The position numbers were made by a program, and so were the translations under genes. The notes under the pieces were generated by a model. That model had not been told where the DNA came from. It ran no database searches and saw only the letters and a program-made list of their open reading frames with translations. A stretch of 64,000 bases of DNA from Puccinellia tenuiflora (Eukaryota > Streptophyta > Magnoliopsida > Poales > Poaceae), in contig QRDG01002501.1 of the NCBI GenBank assembly GCA_012064385.1, forward strand, positions 8,933-72,932, in the 5' to 3' direction. This document shows, in pieces, positions 1 through 12,700 of the stretch (within the stretch, counting starts at the first letter, position 1; each line of letters begins with the position of its first letter).

Positions 1-1027
1 CCGTGGGACCAGTCGGATCGTCTGTAGCACCAAGGGGTTCTTCAACGTGAGGGAAGTGTCCTTCGTCATTGACGTTGATGTAGTCATTGACGTTGTCATC
101 CTCCATGTCGTCGAACGGATCCTATGCCATTTGCTCAGGATCAGCCGTCACAACACGCGTAGCTAACGGAGGTAGCGGTGCGGCAGTCTTGTCATGGCTT
201 GGCGCCGACACTACTTCTGGCATTTTCAGTGGCTTGGCATCTAGACAAATCTGGCTCTTCGGCCATTCCATGTTCCAGTTGAAGCATTCTTTGAGGATCA
301 TACCGTCCTCGCCTCCGCGGGGAATAATGGGAGGTTCCACACCGTCGCTGCCCGGGAGCGTCCGAAGCAGTACAACCCTATACACGTGGTCAGGCATCGG
401 TACTGAGTGCATCATGCGGTTTCTCGGGTTAATGATTTTACCCTTGGCAACATCTTTCAACTCGCCGTTCACGTAATGTAGGAAAAGATGTAGGACGTCA
501 GATATGCCACTCACACTTAAGGAGATGAAGTCATCGGTCGAGCCTCTGATGCTTAGTTACCGTGATGGCGTCGAGCTCGGCTAATGTCGAGGGACCGCCG
601 ATGGCGGGCGTGCAACTGACCGAGGGGTTGCTTGCTGGCGCGGTGCCGGCCGGCGAATTCTCCCTACCGTGTGAATTAAGCTCCGGCGCCGTGATGTTGG
701 CGGGCGGAGTCAAGAATTCGTCCGGTGCGATGTTCGAGTTGTTCCCGACAATGCTGGGAATCGGGGGCGGCCCAACTCGACCAACAACGTTCCACTCCCA
801 CAACCCTGCCAACAAGGAAGGAGGGCCTGGATCCCCTCTGCCACTTGGGTTTTGACCATATGCGGAATGCTATCCTCAACCTTCGCCACTTTTATCTTGA
901 GTGCCTCAAACTCACGCATTTGATCCTCGCTCATTCTCTCCTTCCCCCTTCGCCTATGCGGGTCCACCTTATCGTAGTGCTCCCCCAATTTCCTGGTAAA
1001 GCCATAGCCGGTCACACGGCCGGCTGA
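1..1027 (-). pseudogene. CACTA second-ORF (PTTA/TNPA-like) transposase remnant
   Basis: Minus-strand fragments resemble the protein encoded downstream of TNP2 in grass CACTA elements. One (about 1015-880) contains an MTGYGFTRKLGEHY stretch, then a charged helical piece with MSEDQMREFEALK. The other (514-122) contains LHYVNGELKDVAKGKIINP and a VYRVVLLRTLPG stretch. They lie in different frames, separated by stops, so this is not a usable gene. The protein of this family binds subterminal repeats of the element (family knowledge). The left end is cut by the window. Confidence 0.65.
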
Positions 1028-1230
1028 CGTCGGTGGCTTCGACTATGGCCTCTCCTTCAACGTGTTAATAGCCCTGTTCAAAGGGTTGTCCCACGGGCCG
1101 GCCGACCCCTGGGATGAGGAGCTCAGAGATCCCGCACTAGCGATTTCAGATTCCTACACAAGTAACATGAACCATTTAAAAATTTGTCTTTATTAACTAG
1201 AATGCTATCGACTTGATCGTATGAAGCTAA

Positions 1231-3457
1231 TTAAGTTATTGTATTCCTTACCAGTAAATGCTCAAGTTCCTCCATGATATGGACCAGCAGATGCACCATA
1301 ATGTCGAAGAATGTGGGCGGGAAGTACATCTCAAGCTTGCACAGTATCACAACTATCTCTTCATGTAGCCTCGCGAGTTGCTTCACGCCAATCGACTCGA
1401 GAGATGACGTCGAAAAAGTTGCAGAGGCCAAACAGCGTTTCACAGACGTGCTCGTCCATTATCCCTCGGATTGCAACCGTAAGTATCTGCGTCATCAGCA
1501 CGTGACAGTCGTGAGACTTCATCCCGCTAAACCTGTGATTCGCTTCGTCTAGGTATCTTCTTATCTTCCCCGCGTAGCCGGAAGGAAATTTGACTCCTAG
1601 GAGGCACTTGAAGAACTTCTCAATCTCCTTCTGACTTAGTGTGAAGCATGAAGGGGGACAGTAAAATTCGTTCTTTTTGACCTTTTTGCCCTTGTGATGA
1701 ACTTCCGACTCATCATCGTCATCATCAGGGCGTCTTACGTGAAGCTCTTCCTTGATATTCATTCCTTTCAGGTCGCCCTTGCTTTTGGTCCATCTTTGGT
1801 CCTCTCCAGCATGTTGAGCAGGGTGCCAAGCAGACTCTTGCACACGTTCTTCGTGATATGCATGACATCAAGGTTATGAGGCGTGCGCAGTATCTTCCAG
1901 TACGACAACTCCCAGAAAACAGACCTCGTTTTCCATACCTTCAGCAGTGGCTCTGGCACCTTTCGCTTCTTTCCCGGAACAGAGCAATCTTCCCAATTTT
2001 TTAACAACTCGTCAATTTCCTTGCCACCCCTCATACATGGGGCGCTTCGGGTCTCAATTTCACCATCGAACTGATCTTTGCGTTTTCTCCACGGGTCATC
2101 CTTGCGAAGCCACCTTCTATGCCCCATGAACACGGTTTTTGAAGACCCGGGGTCTTTCTCTAACTGGTGATACGTTGTGTCATCCATGCACCTAATGCAT
2201 GCATTGTGTCCGTGGACCACCTGCCCCGAGACATATCCGCAACCGAGATAGTCCTACACCGTCGTGAGCAACATGGCTCTCATAGGTAAATAATCTTTTG
2301 CTACGGCGTCACACGTATTGGCTGGCTCGTCCCATAACTTGGCTAGCTCCTCTTTCAACAATCTGAGATACAGATTGATGTCGCTACCTGGCTGTTTGAA
2401 TTAGCATACTCATTTGTATGTACTTCCTCTTCATGCATAGCCAGTGGGAGGTTGTACATACAAACACAGGCCAGGTGCTATGTGTGCTGCTATGGCTGCC
2501 AAACGGATCGAGTCCATCGGTGCTCAATCCCAGCCTGATGTTCCTTGGATCGGCCCCAAATGTTGGGTATTTGGAGTCCAGTGCATTCCACTGGCTAGCG
2601 TCTGAAGGGTGTCTCAGCATCTTGTCCTTTTCATCGTCATCTGGCTTCTTCCTTTCCGCGTGCCAGTGCATGAGCTTTGCCTCCTTAGGGTCTACGAAAC
2701 ACCGCTGCAGACAAGGAGTGATCGGAAAGTACCATACAACTTTTTGAGGAGCTTTCTTCCTTTTCTTGTATCGACTAACGCCGCACACCAGACATATGGT
2801 TCTCAACGTGTCCTCACCCCTATAAATAATGTAATCATTCAGGTAGACATGGTACTTCTCGTGAGGTAAATCGAGAGGGCACACGACTTTCTTAGCCTCC
2901 TCGATACTAGTTGGACACTTGTTCCCCTTGGGAAGCTTTTCATGCCAGAATGCCAGGTTTTCGTCGAAACTTGCGTCGGTTCATCTGTGTTTTGCCTTCA
3001 TCTGCAGAGCCATGAGCGTTACTTTCAAACGGGTATCCTCTGGATCGCATCCTTCATATAATGGAGTACACGCGTCTATCCCCAGTTGCGCCAGCTTGGA
3101 TTTCTCTCTAGCGGCAGCTGTGTCGTTACTCGTCTGCTTGAGAAGCAGTTCTTGAACATGAGGGTCGTCCAGCCATCCTGACGATGTTTCGTGTGTTCTA
3201 GCATCTTGACCTTCATGATCTGCTTGTTCATCTTCATGATCGTTTCCGGCATCTCCTTCATCATGTCCGAAAGACTCTTTGCCTTCTCGCCCGCCCACAC
3301 CGTTATTCTCCCACTGCCCTTCCGCCTCAACATCTTCATAATCGTCACTTATCACCGAGTGTAGCCATCCATGAAACCAGTAACGAGCAGGTGCGACTGC
3401 AACTGCCCAGAATAAGGGTTCATCAAGGTCGTTGGTCTGCATCTTCGACACGGACAA
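1231..3457 (-). pseudogene. TNP2-like CACTA transposase, broken
   Basis: Read on the minus strand from about 3457, this is a recognisable plant TNP2-family transposase (Transposase_21 and DUF4218 regions). Landmarks in order are an acidic N-terminal region (3457-2984), an LYEGC motif near 3060, LPKGNKCP near 2935, a C-x2-C pair in TICLVCGVSRYKK (about 2800), the block YPTFGADPRNIRLGLSTDG (about 2580-2520), HNLDVMHITKNVCKSLLGT (about 1880) and the DUF4218 segment LEMYFPPTFFDIMVHLLVH (about 1330). An in-frame TGA at 2981-2983 interrupts an otherwise continuous match. Frame changes occur near 2390, between about 2000 and 1840, and near 1400. The family cuts and moves the element from its CACTA ends. 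This copy cannot encode a working enzyme. Confidence 0.85.
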
Positions 3458-3511
3458 CTTATCTCCATCATGTTATTTCGTATCATATTGGTCGTCGCGG
3501 ATTTCATCCAT

Positions 3512-3516
3512 CTAGC
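3512..3516. repeat. Target-site duplication CTAGC (left copy)
   Basis: CTAGC directly precedes the TGTTGGGAATATG start of the solo LTR and is repeated at 5397-5401 directly after its CA end. The perfect 5-bp match fixes both LTR boundaries. Confidence 0.9.
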
Positions 3517-5396
3517 TGTTGGGAATATGCCCTAGAGGCAATAATAAAATGGTTTATTAGCATATTCATGTTTATGATAATAGTTTATTCTCCATGCTAT
3601 AATTGTATTAACCGGAAACATAATACATGTGTGGAATATAAACACCAGGTGTCCCTAGTAAGCCTCTACTGGACTAGTTCGTTAGTCGAGAGATGGTTAG
3701 CATTTCCTAACCATGGACTTGTTATAGTCACTTGATAACGGAGTCATATCATTAGGAGTAATGATGTGATGGACAAGACCCGATAATAAAGAGTTGCAAT
3801 TGATCGTGTCACACAAGTTTCATTGCCAACACTTTTAGTATGCCAAGTATAGTTTCCTTAGACCATGAGATTATGTCACTCCCGTTTACCGGAGGAATAC
3901 TTTGTGGACATCAAACGTCACTTCGTAACTGGGTGATTATAAAGGTGGCTTTCAGGTATCTCCGATGGTATTTGTTGGGTGACATGAATCAAGACTGGGA
4001 TTTGTCCTTCCTTGTGACGGAAAAGATATCTCTGGGCCCTCTCGGTAATATAGCATCAAGAAAGGTTGCAACCATGTGATTAAGTGTTAATCACGGAGAT
4101 CCTATATTATGGACGAGTAAAGAGAATTTGCCAGGTAACGAGATTGAACTAGATATGGAGATATTGACGATCAAGTCTCGGGCAAATTAAATATCGTGAG
4201 ACAAAGGGAATCGTATACGAGATTAAGAATCTCCGACATCGTGGTTCAATCGATAAAGAACTTCGTTGAATATGTAGGAGTCAATATGGGCATCCCGGTC
4301 CCGCTATTGATTATTGATATGATCATGTCTGCATGTTCTCGAACCCGTAGGGTCACACACTTAACGCTCCGATGTAGCTAGGGTTTACGATGAGATATTT
4401 GATGGTATGAACGAATGGTGATTCGGAGTCTCGGATAGGATCCCGGACGTCACGAGGAGTTCCGGAGTGGTCCGGAGAATAAGATTCATATAAGGAAAGT
4501 GGTTTCCGGAGGTATCGGAAAGGTTCCGGGATTTTCTGGAAGGGTTCCGGAATATTCTAGAAGGTTCTAGAGGAGTCTAGAAGTGGGGCCCATAGGAGTA
4601 TGGGGCTCACATGGGATATAGGAGTGGTGGACTGGCCTAGGGCCAGCCGCACCACCTAGCCCCAAGGGGCCCATGCGGCATGGGCTAAAGGCCCATGAGG
4701 GGAGGGGGCAACCCTAACCCTAAGGGGGCTTGCTTGGGAAGCAAGCCTCCCCTAGCCGCCGGCCCTAGGAGGGGGTGGGGCGCAGCCCCCCTGTCCTCCT
4801 ATATAAAGGGGGGGCAAGAGAGGGCTGCCGCACCTATGTGTGCTCCCCCCCAGGTGCCCTAGCCGCCACCCCCCTCCTCCATCACCTCCTCCTGCGCCAC
4901 CCCTCTCCCCGGAGGGCTGCCGCCATCTCCTCCACCATAGCTGCTGCACCACCCCTAGATGTAGGGCTGCTGCACCTTGCCCTCCTCTCCCTCTCCTCTT
5001 GCTTGGCTTGGCGAAGCCCTGCTCGTGGAGACTACACCATCAACGCCACCACAACCGTCGTGGTGCCGAGATCCATCTAGCCATCTCCACCTTGCTTGCG
5101 GGATCAAGAAGGCGGAGATCTACATCGAGCCGTACGTGTGGATACCGCGGAGGTGCTACCCCTTGTGGCACTTTGTCGGATTGGACTTCGAGGAAATACA
5201 TCTCCTCGCGACTAGATGAGTCTAGTTGCGGGGATCGACTAGCCAACCCCTGCACCGACAAAACGCGTTTGTTGATCTTCAAGGGTAAGAGATTGGATCT
5301 CATCTTCGCTACCTCCATCTAATAGATCTAGATCCTTGGGGTTTATTCCGCCTGTTGCGTAGGAAAATTTTTGTTTTCTATGCTGCGACCCCATCA
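3517..5396 (+). mobile_element. Solo LTR of a BARE/Angela-type Copia retrotransposon
   Basis: The 1,880-bp unit begins TGTTGGGAATATGCCCTAG and ends CCCCATCA, so it has the canonical TG...CA. The opening closely resembles the start of Triticeae BARE-1/Angela/WIS LTRs, and the length fits that superfamily (1.7-1.8 kb). Perfect CTAGC duplications flank it, and there is no primer-binding site, internal region or second LTR. It is therefore a solo LTR left by recombination between the two LTRs of a full insertion. It sits inside the CACTA transposon, just upstream of the transposase remnant. A TATA motif is inside it. The small ORFs in the GC-rich part (about 4640-5320) have no recognisable product. 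Confidence 0.9.
4800..4807 (+). promoter_or_regulatory. LTR TATA box (TATATAAA)
   Basis: TATATAAA lies in the second half of the BARE/Angela-like LTR, where the transcription start of these LTRs lies, followed by a G-rich run. The solo LTR may therefore still act as a plus-strand promoter. This is inference from the motif and position only. Confidence 0.55.
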
Positions 5397-5401
5397 CTAG
5401 C
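5397..5401. repeat. Target-site duplication CTAGC (right copy)
   Basis: Matches 3512-3516 exactly and follows the CA end of the solo LTR. Confidence 0.9.
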
Positions 5402-6216
5402 CAAGATGGCTTTGCTCATCGTGCGGACCATTGTCGCCTACGTGGTACAAAGAGAAAAAGAATTAGAACCACACAACTAATGCATGATCCACGATGGAAA
5501 ATTTCGGCATAACCTTTGCTGAAAACAGGACTTTCGTCGAGTGCCAGAAATTTGCCGAAACGGAAATGAATCAACATTTCGGGAAAACATTGGCAACTCA
5601 TTTTCACGTCATCACATTTGGAGTCCGCGCAACTCGCGTTCACAACATCCGCGCAACAAACCACTTTACATACAAATGCATGCATGCTCACATACAAACA
5701 CATACATGCATATCCTCCAACGACTCACCTAACTTACCGATACAAGTCGGCCGAGAGAGTTTGGCGTCGGTGAGTAGATCTAAAATTTGGAAAAGAGCTA
5801 GCTAGCTAGCTAGAGAAAGTGGTGTGTGGTGAAGAGAGTGGAGAAGATGGAGGAGAAGCTAGCTAGCTAGAGAGAGTGGTGTGTGGGTGTCTCTAGTAGA
5901 TCTAGAAGGTTGGAGAGGTTTCACTTACTTACCTATCAATCTAAGAAGGTTTAACTTTCTCAAATGGATGAATAAATGGTGGAAATAAGGTGGGAAGGAG
6001 GAGGGGGCGAGTAGATCTACTTTCTAGAGAAGGGAGAAGAGGAGGGGATATGAGTGGTGGTGGGTAGCTCCACACAATAAATATCTGGTCCCAGGTTACA
6101 AGTGCCGCACCTGGCCGTGGTGCACCACTAGTATTGACCTTACCAGTGGCACACCGTTAACAGGTACGCCACTAGTAACCCACCCCTTTTCTATAACCAC
6201 ATACCTCTGGCGCACC
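5402..6216 (-). other. CACTA internal and subterminal non-coding region
   Basis: No coding sequence is supported here. It holds a short GCTA/CTAG simple repeat near 5805-5815 and 5860-5870, purine-rich GAGAGTGGTGTGTGG-type repeats (5815-5895), and from about 6105 the GTGGCGCACC/GTGCACCACT subterminal repeats that continue at 20024-20264 beyond the Gypsy insertion. Confidence 0.7.
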
Positions 6217-6221
6217 ACCCT
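6217..6221. repeat. Target-site duplication ACCCT (left copy)
   Basis: Precedes the 5' LTR of the Gypsy element. The identical ACCCT is at 20019-20023 after the 3' LTR. Confidence 0.95.
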
Positions 6222-6686
6222 TGTTGTGGGGTTACTCTTCGACTACCCCACGGTGGTGATACATGGGTCACGCCAAGAACATCTGCCTTATGACGAGGGC
6301 CTAAGGAAGGCCCAAGGAGGACGACGTGCGGCCCAAGATAGTCGACGTTAGGTCATCAGCCTCGATCGTCTTGTAAGTGCCATCGGCACCGTTCACCTGA
6401 GACCTAGCCTACCATATAAAGGCTAGGAGGGTCCCTCGTCTAGGGGAACGCATACGCTCACGCTCATAGCCGCCATCTCAAACCCTAGCGAGATCGCCAT
6501 CTCGCCATTGTAGCCACACTCAACATCAATACCAGACAAGCAGGAAGTAGGGTTTTATCCTACGGGAGCCTGAACCTGGGTAAACGCCTCGCCTGTTAGC
6601 CGTCGTGATCACCAGCGCTCATCTCTCTCCCCCTCAATCAACCCGGGGTATTCGATCCAGGGATTTGCCGAGTCTCAGCCTCGTCA
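6222..6686 (+). repeat. Gypsy 5' LTR (465 bp)
   Basis: Starts TGTTGTGGGGTTACTC and ends CCTCGTCA. By-eye comparison with the 3' LTR (19554-20018) shows equal length, no gaps and six substitutions, four of them transitions. A TATAAA at 6415-6420 probably sets the element's transcription start. Confidence 0.95.
6415..6420 (+). promoter_or_regulatory. TATA box in Gypsy 5' LTR
   Basis: TATAAA in the context ACCATATAAAGGC, in the middle of the LTR. It is present unchanged in the 3' LTR at 19747-19752, from which transcription could read rightwards out of the element. Confidence 0.6.
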
Positions 6687-6687
6687 A

Positions 6688-6705
6688 TTGGCGCCGTCTG
6701 TGGGA
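6688..6705 (+). other. Primer-binding site of the Gypsy element
   Basis: TTGGCGCCGTCTGTGGGA starts two bases after the LTR end. This is the PBS motif typical of Tat/Retand-type plant Gypsy elements, where a host tRNA primes minus-strand DNA synthesis. Confidence 0.85.
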
Positions 6706-6724
6706 AAGAACGAGCGCTGGAACC

Positions 6725-9700
6725 ATGGTCGCACCGGCCCCATCAACCTTGAAGATCGACGCCTGCACCAGGGAGCCAATCTGCTTCGGCTCCTTCGAGT
6801 ACGTCAGCCACCCGCCGGCCCATCGCTCGGTGTACGCTGAACTGTGTGAAGGTATGTGGACCACCTTTGGTACCATGCACTACCTCATAGACAGCCGCGG
6901 AACACTCCGATCTACGGCGGCCGTGCTACGCGCGGTGGTGACACCCGCATCTGCCTCGACTACGTAAACCACGCCTTCACCCGCCGTGGAGATCGCATCT
7001 GCTGCGAATGCAGCGATCGCATCTTCGACTGTCGCGAAGATCGCATCTGCCGCGACTACAACAACCACGTCATCACCTGCCGTGATCGCATCTACCGCGA
7101 CTGCGGCGATCGCATCTTTGACTGCCGCGAAGATCGCGCTCGCCTCGACTACACCAACTGCCTCCATGGCAGAGATCGCGCCCAACGCGACCACGACACC
7201 CGCATCTCCGGCTGCCAAGGAGATCGCATCGGCTGCGACCCCTGCGCGGATCAAGTCTACTTCGACTACCTTGATCGCGTCGCGGGCAAGGCCAAGATCT
7301 ACATCGACTCCGACTACATCAGCCACGCCCTCGCGCCGCGAGATCGTCCGCAAGCCAATCGCACCCGCGTCGACGACATCGACTCCATTCCTCGCGTCCG
7401 CGGTGAAGGTCGCGAAACTCTACGGAAAGAGCCTCAATGGCGACTGTGGTACCCACCACGTTGCAGCCATTTTCGACTCCGAGCACGGCTCGGACGAAGG
7501 AAGCAACAGTGGAAGCATCAGCCCCACTCCCCAGATCTACCCCGCACAAGTCTACATGGCCGGCCCGTCGCGGGCCAACGGCGACGAACCCGCATATCAA
7601 CTGGAGGTGGTCATGCCGGACCAAGTGACGCGACTCACCATCACCCGCGACATGGCAATCAGAGCCCTGAAGCACGTTGAGGAGGGCACGTACCCCCCAC
7701 CAGACGCACCCCGAGAGGACCTTATGGCGGTCCAGTACCTGCTGCGGAAGGAAGGCGAACGACTTCGTGCAGAGAAGGCCGAGCTACTCCGACGCAAGGA
7801 GGAAGCCGACGCGTCGAGTGCCAGGAGGGCCGCTTATTCATTCACTGCTGCCTCGACAGAGGTCTCGCAAGGAGCAAGACGCCACAGGGCCCGCGTGCCC
7901 CGGATGACAGAGGCCGAACGCGCCGGAATCACCCGCAACCTCGAATCGTCATACATGACTGAAGATGCGGACGGGATACCCGTCCCCAAAACACCTGGAG
8001 CTGCCCTCATGGCAGTCGAAACATACCTGCGACTGACGCAGCCGCATGAGGATGACGCCCGTGCTCTCCTCCACAAGCAACAAATCATGTCTATCAAGGC
8101 AGTTGACGAAGCTCTGGCGAACAAGGCGCCAACAGAAAAGGCGCAAGAAAATCGGGGTCGCCGCGACCGCGAACCCGCAGCACTCGCAGGCCCAGCTCCA
8201 AGACAACTGCGATAGCCGCAGCCAGGCGAAGACCTCCGCAACGTCATCACACAGAGGATAGTAGACCGCAGCCGCACCCAGCGGACGGTCAGCACACCCA
8301 ATGCTGACGACCGTGACGATAGCAACTTCGAGCCACGCGGCGCCGCATGCTTCAGCTTCAACATCTGCGACAAAAGAATGCCCAAGGGCTTCAAGCTCAC
8401 GGCAGAAGCGGTCAAGTACGACGGAAAGCAGGACCCGAGAGACTGGCTGGAGGACTACCTCATAGCCTGCAGTTGCCAGGGCGGTACTTCGACTACAGCC
8501 ATGCAATACATCCAGCTGATGCTCACAGGATCTGCATGCGGGTGGCTCAACACTCAACCCAAGGACGCCTTCAGTACGTGGGACGAGTTCGCGGATGCCT
8601 TCGTTAAGAGCTTCTTGGGGACGTACTCAAGGCCGACAACTTTCGTCGAGCTCCAAGCATGCAAGCAAGGACGAGACGAGCCGCTCCGGTCGTACATCTA
8701 GCGATGGACCCTGCTCCGCAACACCATGGAAGCCACCTCGGAAGACCGAGTGATGGATGCCTTCATGCACGGCGTCTACCGCCGCGACCTCCGCGAGGAA
8801 TTTGGTAGGCTCCGGCCGAGAAACATGATTGAGCTCATGAAGATAGCCAACCAGTGGGCAGACGGAGAGGACTCGGTCTGTGATACTTCACGTTACTCCC
8901 CAAGAGACGAGGCCGGACCAAGCAACTGGCGGGAAGGATGCCAGAAGAAGAAGCCGCGTTACCACGGCAATGACTCAATAGAGTTAGTAGCGGCGGGATT
9001 CGAAACCCCCCGCGAGGATGAACCATGCGACAGCAGTCGCCAGTACAGTCAAAGGCAGTACAGTCGAAGCGGCGACGACCAGAGTCACCAATAAAGCCAA
9101 GGGCAATTCAACCGAAGCGGTGGCAGCACCTACCGTGGCGATGGGAGCCGCAAACGAGAGTGGCAGAGGCGCACGCTGACTCCGGAGGAAGAGCTGGAGC
9201 AACCCTGCAAGCACCATATGTTCAGGAACCCGGAAACGGGCAAGTGGGGATCCCGCCACCTGTTGAAGGACTGCAAAAAGGCACGCAGGATATACCAGGC
9301 AATGCAGAAGATAGTCGCTCAGCAAGCCACGTAGTTGGCTCTCCAGGCAGCACCCGTAGCGCAGCCAGTCGTGCAGCTGGCTCTCCAAGCAGCACCCGCA
9401 CCCACACATGTAGTCGCTAATCCAGCACAGGCAGCGGGAGCTTTCTATCAGCAGCAGCAGCCGCAGCAAGAGGCCCCTGACGCATATCCAGCGGCACGCG
9501 GACAGCTCAACATGATACAGAAGGGGCGCCCTTCAAACAGGACCCAGAAGATCATCACCCGCCAAGTCTACCAGGCTGTCACCTGTCCACCTGCAGTACC
9601 CGAATACCTGAGAGGGTCAGAGACACCGATCACGTTCTCCAGAGCAGATCATCCGCCTGCGGTACCACGACCCGGGCACGCCGCTCTGGTAGTCGAAGCT

Positions 9701-12700
9701 CTGATCGGGGATTACACCTTGAAAAAGGTGTTCATGGACGGAGGCAGCGGCATCAACATTATCTTCGCCGACACCCTCAGAAGGATGAACAGGCCAACAA
9801 CAAACTTGACGCCATCAGAGACCACCTTCCATGGCATAGTACCAGGGCAAGCAGTCACGCCCATGGGAACAATCACACTCGACGTCATCTTCGGCACACC
9901 CGACAACTTCCAGAGGGAGGCGATCGACTTCGAGGTAGTCGACTGGAAGTCGCAGTACCATGCGATACTCGGGCGCCCAACCTTTGCCAGATTCATGGCG
10001 ATACCTCACTACGCCTACCTTATGCTCAAGATGCCTGGACCCAAGGGCGTCATCACGGTGCACGGCGACTTCGACCGCTCCAACAGCTGCGACCGCGAAT
10101 TCAGCAAGATCTCTGAGTTCTTCGGAATGGAGGAGCACCTTGCGGTGATGGCAGTCGACAACGACAAAACCATCTTCCCGCCACGCAAGAAGCCAGCCAA
10201 GGACTCCGCCTTCAACACGACCGACGACACAAGAACCCATCAAGTCCACCCGACGGACGCCAGTAAGACAGTCAAGGTGTCGTCAAGCCTGCCTATCGCA
10301 TAGGAAGGCGCGCTCGTCGAGTTTCTACGTGAGAACTGGGAGATCTTCGCCTGGCAACCTTCTGACATGCCAGGCATACCCAGGGAACTCGCCGAGCACT
10401 CCTTACGCGTCCACAAGGACGCCAGACCCGTCAAGCAGACCATGCGACGCTTTTCGGGTCCCAAACGAGACGCCATCAGCAAGGAGATCGACCGGCTGCT
10501 CCACGCCGGATTCATCCGAGAGATCAAGGACTCGGACTGGGTAGCGAACCCGGTCCTGGTGGAGAAGAAGAAGACGAAGAAACTCCGCATGTGCGTCGAC
10601 TTCACCGCCATTAACAAGTGCTGCCCCAAGGACCACTTCCCGCTCCCGCGGATAGACCAGATCATCGACTCGACTGCAGGCTGCGCGCGCCTATCCTTCC
10701 TGGACGCCTACTCCGGGTACCAGCAGATCAGGATGAAAGTCGAAGATGAAGAGAAAACTGCATTTATCACACCCCATGGTGTGTTCTGCTACCAAATGAT
10801 GCCCTTCGGGTTGAAGAACGCTGGAGCCACATACCAGCGCACGATGCAAGCCTGCCTGAAGGAGCTAATAGGACAGATCGTCCAAGTCTACGTCGACGAC
10901 ATAGTCGTCACCACTCGAACGGAGGACAGTTTAATTGCTGACCTCCGCAAAGTCTTCGCCGCACTCAACGAGTATCAGATCAAGCTGAACCCGGACAAGT
11001 GTGTTTTCGGCGTGCCAGCCGGAGAACTGCTCGGGTACCTCGTCTCTGCAAGAGGAATTGAAGCCAACCCTGAGAAAGTGCAAAACATACTCGCAATGCC
11101 AGCACCGACCAAGCTTCATGAAGTGCAACGCCTAGCCGGCCGAGTCGCAGCTCTCAGCCGGTTCATTAGTAAGTTGGGAGAAAAGGCCCTGCCTTTCTAC
11201 CAACTGATGAAAAAGACGGATAAATTCGAGTGGACAGAGGAAGCGCAAGACGCGTTCGACAAGCTCAAGAAAACCCTCACGACTCCTCCAGTACTGGTGG
11301 CGCCACTGGAGAACGAGCCGCTGTACCTCTATGTGTCAGCCACGAACAGAGTGGTCAGCACGGTACTCGTAGTCGAACGAGAAGAAGAAGGGCACAGTCA
11401 CCCTGTTCAGCGGCCCGTCTACTTCCTCAGCGAGGTGCTAACCTTGTCCAAGCAGCGGTACCCGCACTACCAGAAGCTAGCCTACGGAGTCTTCATGACA
11501 TCAAGGAAGGTCGTCCACTACTTCTCCGAGCACTCCATCACGGTGGTAAGCTCCTCCGGGCTCTCCGACATCCTCACCAACCAAGCCGCGACAGGACGAG
11601 TCGCCAAGTGGGTTGTTGAGTTGGGACCCTGGGGGCTGAAGTATGCGCACCCGAAGGCAATCAAGGCCCAAGTTCTTCCAGAATTCACCACAGAGTGGAT
11701 AGAGGCCCAGCTGCCAGACATACCCGACTTGTCCAACGCATGGACAATGTACTTCGACGGGTCCAAGAAGTTCAGATCAGCAGGGGCGGGAGTCGTCCTC
11801 ATCTCACCCAAAGGCGACAAACTGAAGTACGTACTGCAGATGAACTTCCCAACACCCTCCAACAACGAGGCAGAGTACGAAGCCCTAATCCACGGCATGC
11901 GGATGGCCAAAAACTGCGGCGCCACTCACCTCATGATCTACGGAGACTCCTACCTTGTCGTGCAGCAAACCATGAAGCAATGTGACGCCATCGCCGACAA
12001 CATGATAGCCTACAGGGACCTATACAACCAGCTGGAAGGCACCTTCGACGGCTGCGAGCTGCGGCACATCGGCCGCGAGAGCAACGAGGAAGCCGACACC
12101 CTCGCTAACCTAGGCTCAGACAAAGCACCGGTGCCACCCGGAGTCTTCCTCGAGTGCATCACGCAACGCTCCATCAAGCTCCGGCCTGCGCCGGGATCCT
12201 CTACACCGACAACGAGCACCACCAACCCGCCCAGCACGGAGAAGGAACCCATGGAGGTAATGCTGGTCGAACCCACATGGACAAGCCCATACCTGGCCTA
12301 CATACTGCATCAGAAGGTGCCAACGAACCCAGTCGAAGCCAAGCGCGTCATCCGCCGCTCCAAGGGCTTCACCGTCATCAACGGGGAACTCTACAAGCGA
12401 AGCATCTCAGGAGTCCTCCAAAGGTGCATCGACCCAGTCGACGGTCAAGCCATCTTACTCGAGATCCACGCCGGCATCTGTGGACACCACGCCAGCAGTC
12501 GAGCCTTGGTGGCCAAAGCCCTACGAGCAGGGTTCTACTGGCCCACCGCAATGCAAGACGCAGAAGAACTCGTGAGGAAATGCATCGGCTGCCAGGAGTT
12601 CGCCAACAAGCCGCACGCACCGGCATCAGCACTGAAGACCATACCACTCGCATGGCCCTTCGCTCAATGGGGGCTCGACATGGTGGGTCCATTCAAGAAG

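Noticed and set aside
6986..8215. Separate Ala/Thr-rich gene at 6986-8215
   Set aside because: It is in frame with the upstream gag ATG and the downstream gag core. Only stop codons divide them, so it is treated as part of one broken polyprotein.
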